From: Labia minor
Lineage: Eukaryota > Arthropoda > Insecta > Dermaptera > Spongiphoridae
Assembly (NCBI GenBank): GCA_963082975.1
Contig: OY720345.1
Coordinates: 80,693,034 to 80,757,033 of the forward strand
Length of the DNA stretch: 64,000 bases
Direction of reading: 5' to 3'
Shown: positions 60,175 through 64,000 of the stretch, piece after piece
Numbering within the stretch: position 1 is the first letter of the stretch
Layout of the letters: every line of letters begins with the position of its first letter
Notes under the pieces: generated by a model
Database searches by the model: none
Told to the model about the DNA's origin: nothing
Seen by the model: the letters and a program-made list of their open reading frames with translations, nothing else
Translations under genes and position numbers: made by a program

Positions 60175-62122
60175 ATTTGTTTCTAATTATATTAAATTTT
60201 AGTTATCCTAAAAATTAATGATTAGAAAATAAATATCGAGAAAAATTAACAGATGTAACAGATTTAGTGGGAAATTATGTTGGTAATAATATCCCTAAAT
60301 ATATGAATATATATTGCGGTTTTTTTAATTTTATAATTTTAAATACAATCTAGAAAAACTAAATAAAGAAACCATATTAAGTACAAAAAAAATATATAAA
60401 TCTTGAAAATAATATAAAGGTCAGGGGCTCATTAACTCTAAATAAAGTGCAAAAATAAACTATATTTCTAATTATTTTAGTTCTTTTACCTAATTATAAT
60501 AAAGAAACCATAATCCTAAAACCTTGTAAATAGTGGGAATTTTACTTAAGGAGCATCTATTAATTAAAATATATAATTCTAAAATTATTGAATTGTTCTT
60601 TATAATCTGTACAAATTCTACTAAACAATCAATGGAAAAAATTGAATTTGTGAAAAGGGAAAAGTTTGTGCATCTTGATGTAATTTGTTCAACCAAAAGT
60701 ATTAACGGGTGAAAACCCAGAATTGTTGATTTAAATATTTTTCATTTATAGATGAATTTCCAAACAAATTTTAATAGCATCCAATGCTTTGAATTCGTCT
60801 GCGAAGTGTAACTATTTTTTTAATTTTTTCAGAAAATATATTTTATTTATATCTAATAATGTTAGATTAAATAAAAAATAACTCGATTAAATTTAAATAT
60901 TGTGATTAAATGTATTTATGAAAATGATTTAGATGTAAATATACTTTACAAATTGTAGTACTAAATTTTAGCTTCGCTTGAAATTATTTTTCATCAGACT
61001 ATGAGTAAATTATTTGCATTCTCTTTTACAGAAACAGATGTTGATTCAAATGAAATGATCTAGGCTGTAAAAATGTTTAATCATATAATATGAAGAAAAT
61101 AACAGAATCTTTCATTATAATTAAAAATAAATGGATAAATGCTGTATATAAATAAATGTTTATTTTTAATATATTTTTATATACTGAAAAAATATAAAAT
61201 ATATTATTCATTAAAGTAGAAATTTTTCTTTTCTTTTATAAATTATAAAAAACAAAAACATTTTTTTTAAAAATATATTTATTTTACAAGATAAAAAAAA
61301 TAATTATAGTTATAATTAATCATTTAAATAAAACTTTATAAAGCAAGATTTAATATTTTCAATGAAAATCTGTCTTTCTGTTTTTCCATATTTTAATGGT
61401 TTGTGTAAAAATAAATAAATATACTCAACCATACTTTTGATTTATTTAATTATTTTTACACATACACACAAGTTAAATATCTATAATATTAAGTGCATTG
61501 GTAAAAATAGAGGCCTAAGTTTATTTCTTTAAAATCTTGTTATGGAAATATAAAATAAATTTACATTATATCAAAACTTGATTAACTTTATTGAATACCT
61601 GGAATGAGTAAGATAAATGTTTAAATATTTTATAACTGTTTAAGTAAAAATATTGTTTTATAATATTTTTGGTCTGTAATAATTAAGTAATAAATAAATT
61701 ATAATCATATTTCATCACCCATATATTTGTACTTTAGTGGTCCATAGATATTGTTGGGGCTGAATATAAATAAGATTATCCGAATCTATCTATAAAATGT
61801 ACAATTAAATGTGTTGAATATTTGTAATTAAAGATTTTGAATAATTATAGATTTATAACAAACAAAATATGATCGGTTTCTGATATTTTTAATTATTTTA
61901 TATATACAAAATTCTATATGTATCTTAAAAAAATATTGTTAATAATATTCATAGATATCAGAGAAAAATAGATTTATTTTTAAAATAAAAATTTAATAAT
62001 ATATGTTTAAATAATAGAATATTTATCGGATAATCAATAATAAAGAAATATTGACTACAGCCATCAACATATTTTTGGCATTTAAAGATTTAGGCACTTT
62101 TTTTTTGTTGATAGATAGAACT
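60175..62122. other. AT-rich intergenic region
   Basis: This ~1.9 kb holds the NDUFB10 promoter side and the CDK2AP1 3' flank. No further coding sequence or recognisable repeat is visible. Confidence 0.55.
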
Positions 62123-62398
62123 TTATTGACGTGCAGAACGTTCTGTTTCCATAAGACATTCTCGAACAAGTATTCGGGCATGAACAATACCCCTTTTTAG
62201 ACGTTCGGCTGAACTTTTACTTCCTGCATAAGTAGGACGTATATCTTTTCCCATTTCTTCAATCACTGCTAGCAGTTGAGCATATTTTGATTGTCCAGGT
62301 GTTGGGGGAACTGTTGAAGATGTTGGATTTGAAGGTACAGCAGCAGGGCTCGAAGAAGGCTTGGGTGAATCTAAAGCTTGTACTTCGTCATCCATCAT
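62123..62398 (-). CDS. CDK2AP1: CDK2-associated protein 1 (DOC-1 family)
   Basis: CDK2AP1/DOC-1 is a small nuclear protein that is a stable part of the NuRD/Mi-2 chromatin complex and can bind CDK2 to slow S-phase entry. The 91-residue frame starts [18 protein letters not shown], has a short Ser/Pro/Thr linker, and from about residue 35 the conserved domain [54 protein letters not shown], nearly matching animal CDK2AP1/2 over its whole C-terminal half. It is slightly shorter than vertebrate CDK2AP1 (115) because the N-terminus is trimmed. The whole coding region is in one exon; an acceptor (TTTAAACAG) just upstream suggests a 5' UTR intron. The TAA stop overlaps an AATAAA signal (CAATAAAG). 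Confidence 0.94.
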   Translation of the reverse strand: MMDDEVQALDSPKPSSSPAAVPSNPTSSTVPPTPGQSKYAQLLAVIEEMGKDIRPTYAGSKSSAERLKRGIVHARILVRECLMETERSARQ

Positions 62399-63129
62399 TA
62401 GTTAAATATGATTTCTGTTTAAAAATAAATATTATAAATTTTAAGATAGATAATTTAGATTAAATTATTAATGCATTTATATATATATTGATAATTATAC
62501 TTGTTTTGATAAGGATTTTTCGACACAAAATCGTATACTTATATGTATGTCTAGATATTTAAAACATGTTAAATATTTCCATAGATTTTAATAATTTTAA
62601 AGTTAATACTCTTAAATTTATATATATATATATATATATATTAGATTTAAAAATAAAAAAATCTATTATAATAAAATATTTAATAATCTAATAAATATAT
62701 AAATTCCTTTGATAGATTTATCATAGATTGATGTTTGAGATTCAAAGATATTTGTAAGAAGATGTTACATTAAGATGAAAAAAACTTGCAAACTTAACAA
62801 AACAAAACAAATTAATTTATTTAGTTTTCAGTTTTCAACTGATATCACTAATTATCACAAAAAAAAACCCCAACTTTAATTTATTTAACTTTAGATTTCA
62901 TTTATATTAATTGGAAAATAACTATAATTTAATTTGAATTTAATTTGAAATACTAAAATAAATTATCATGAAAATTAAAAAATAACATTCCCACGAAAAT
63001 TTGTTTTTTAATGTTTTTGTTTTTTAAATGTTAATTTGTATAAATATTGAATACATATAATATAAAATTTATTTTATATTATCTTTCTATTGTAAATAAA
63101 TATTTATTCAATCAAAATATTTTAACATT
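62399..63129. other. AT-rich spacer upstream of CDK2AP1
   Basis: It contains an (AT)n run near 62620-62641 and no recognisable gene. The CDK2AP1 promoter should lie here. Confidence 0.5.
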
Positions 63130-63360
63130 TTTATCTATCTATCTCTGTGGCTCTACGGAACTCGAAAGTTTTTGGCCGCAGCAACCACACTTCTCCAAGT
63201 GTCCCTATTCTGAGCCACAACCCTCCAATCCCTCTCCTCTTCCATCTCTCTCACGTCCACAGACCATCCGTTACGTCACGTCCCTTCCTACATTATCCAC
63301 CGCGTCCTTGGTCTTCCAAGCGGGCGTTTCCCACTCGGTCCCCCCCCCCAATTTATTTTT
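63130..63360 (-). pseudogene. LINE 3' fragment, inverted copy
   Basis: On the minus strand, with frame breaks, it reads GKRPLGRPRTRW, then DVREMEEERDWRVVAQNRDT, then WRSVVAAAKNFRVP and a stop, followed by (GATA)n. This is the same C-terminal LINE tail as 13480..14040. A long C-run (63341-63350) and a (TA)n tract mark its 5' truncation. Confidence 0.75.
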
Positions 63361-64000
63361 CGCCATTATATATATATATATATATATTATATATTTAACT
63401 ATCGTTAGATAGTTTTAATAATTATAATAAAAAAAAAATATGTAGTTGACCCTACTATAGAAGCAAATACTAACAAAATGGCGGATTTCCAAGGACGCGT
63501 TCCAAATTATGCCCAAAGGCGAAAAACGTTTTTTTGTAATAAAATGGGTAAATAAAAAAACCGTTTTTTGCCTTTGGACCTAATTTGGTGCGCGCCCCAA
63601 ATAGGCGCAGAGGGCGCACACTTATAAAACAAGGGGTCCTAAAAATTTAACTTATATAAAAATGTGTGTTTATTTTAATTAAGGCAAAGTGATGGGTCAA
63701 AATATACGATTCCGTCGTATCCTTATATTTGCATGAAAATTGGTGTACATATACAGGGTAAAAGTTAAAGTAAAAGTTATATTAAACACCCGAATCTCAA
63801 ATTTAGATAACTCCTAGATATTCAAGGAAAATTGAAAAATTAAAAAAAAAGACTAGAAAACAACAAACAACCTGACAAAAGACACAACAAAATAACCCCG
63901 ACGATGTTGCCCGATAAATAAATTTTTTTTTAAACTTGGTTGTTAAATAAACAAAAATGAAATGAAATGAAAATCAGTTCTTCTTATAATTTTTATTTAT
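63361..64000. repeat. Palindromic dispersed repeat and unassigned tail
   Basis: CCAAATTATGCCCAAAGGCG at about 63510 and, inverted, CCAAATTAGGTCCAAAGGCA to about 63584 form a palindrome, followed by GCGCGCCCC. The GGTAAATAAAAAAACCG ... CCTTTGGACCTAATTTGG part is a paralogue of the sequence around the hAT pair at 57960-58580. From about 63680 on there is nothing recognisable. Confidence 0.6.

Noticed and set aside
59641..62398. Operon of NDUFB10, CDK2AP1 and RBBP6
   Set aside because: Same strand, but gaps of about 2 kb, apparent separate 5' UTR introns for RBBP6 and CDK2AP1, and unrelated functions.
63047..63412. Plus-strand frames of 121 and 83 codons
   Set aside because: They are antisense to the LINE fragment and run into a (TA)n tract.

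Overview
The window looks like arthropod nuclear DNA: very AT-rich, with spliced protein genes (GT..AG introns, many short) and many class II transposons (hAT, mariner, Helitron) plus a LINE. The sequence does not fix the order; a mite, spider, crustacean or insect would all fit. Everything below comes from reading the sequence by eye. No search or folding program was run.

Region 1 (1..11381) is a head-to-tail tandem array of a ~1.64 kb unit: six full units and the start of a seventh, probably continuing to the left. Each unit carries one sharply GC-rich ~100 bp segment closed by an inverted repeat and followed by a T7 run. This is the best candidate here for an undescribed RNA gene, probably Pol III. 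About 200 bp further on, each unit has a CCAAT / CACGTGAC / TATAAATT promoter-like block with a perfect hairpin. The sixth unit is split by a 1433 bp Helitron-like insertion (8687..10119); the other units give the exact empty site.

Region 2 (11.4-37.2 kb) is transposon-rich and gene-poor. It holds LINE remnants, an apparently intact hAT element with perfect 8-bp target duplications and a 619-codon transposase (18587..21883), nested palindromic elements, three copies of a dispersed repeat (one carrying a broken mariner), and several non-autonomous hAT elements. One GC-rich island near 28.7-29.1 kb has a possible signal-peptide first exon on the minus strand.

Region 3 (37.6-57.4 kb) is one large minus-strand gene: the RBBP6/Snama E3 ubiquitin ligase. 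I traced 19 coding exons whose phases all match, giving a predicted 1968-residue protein with DWNN, zinc-knuckle, RING, proline-rich, RS and Lys-rich parts. A 10.6 kb intron before the last exon contains a mariner-derived long hairpin and a hAT element.

Region 4 (57.4-64 kb) has two more minus-strand genes: NDUFB10 (mitochondrial complex I; two exons, 156 residues) and CDK2AP1 (91 residues, single coding exon). Two hAT elements sit side by side at one target near 58.0-58.6 kb. The three host genes share a strand but act in unrelated processes (ubiquitination/RNA processing, respiration, chromatin/cell cycle), and their ~2 kb spacing does not suggest an operon.
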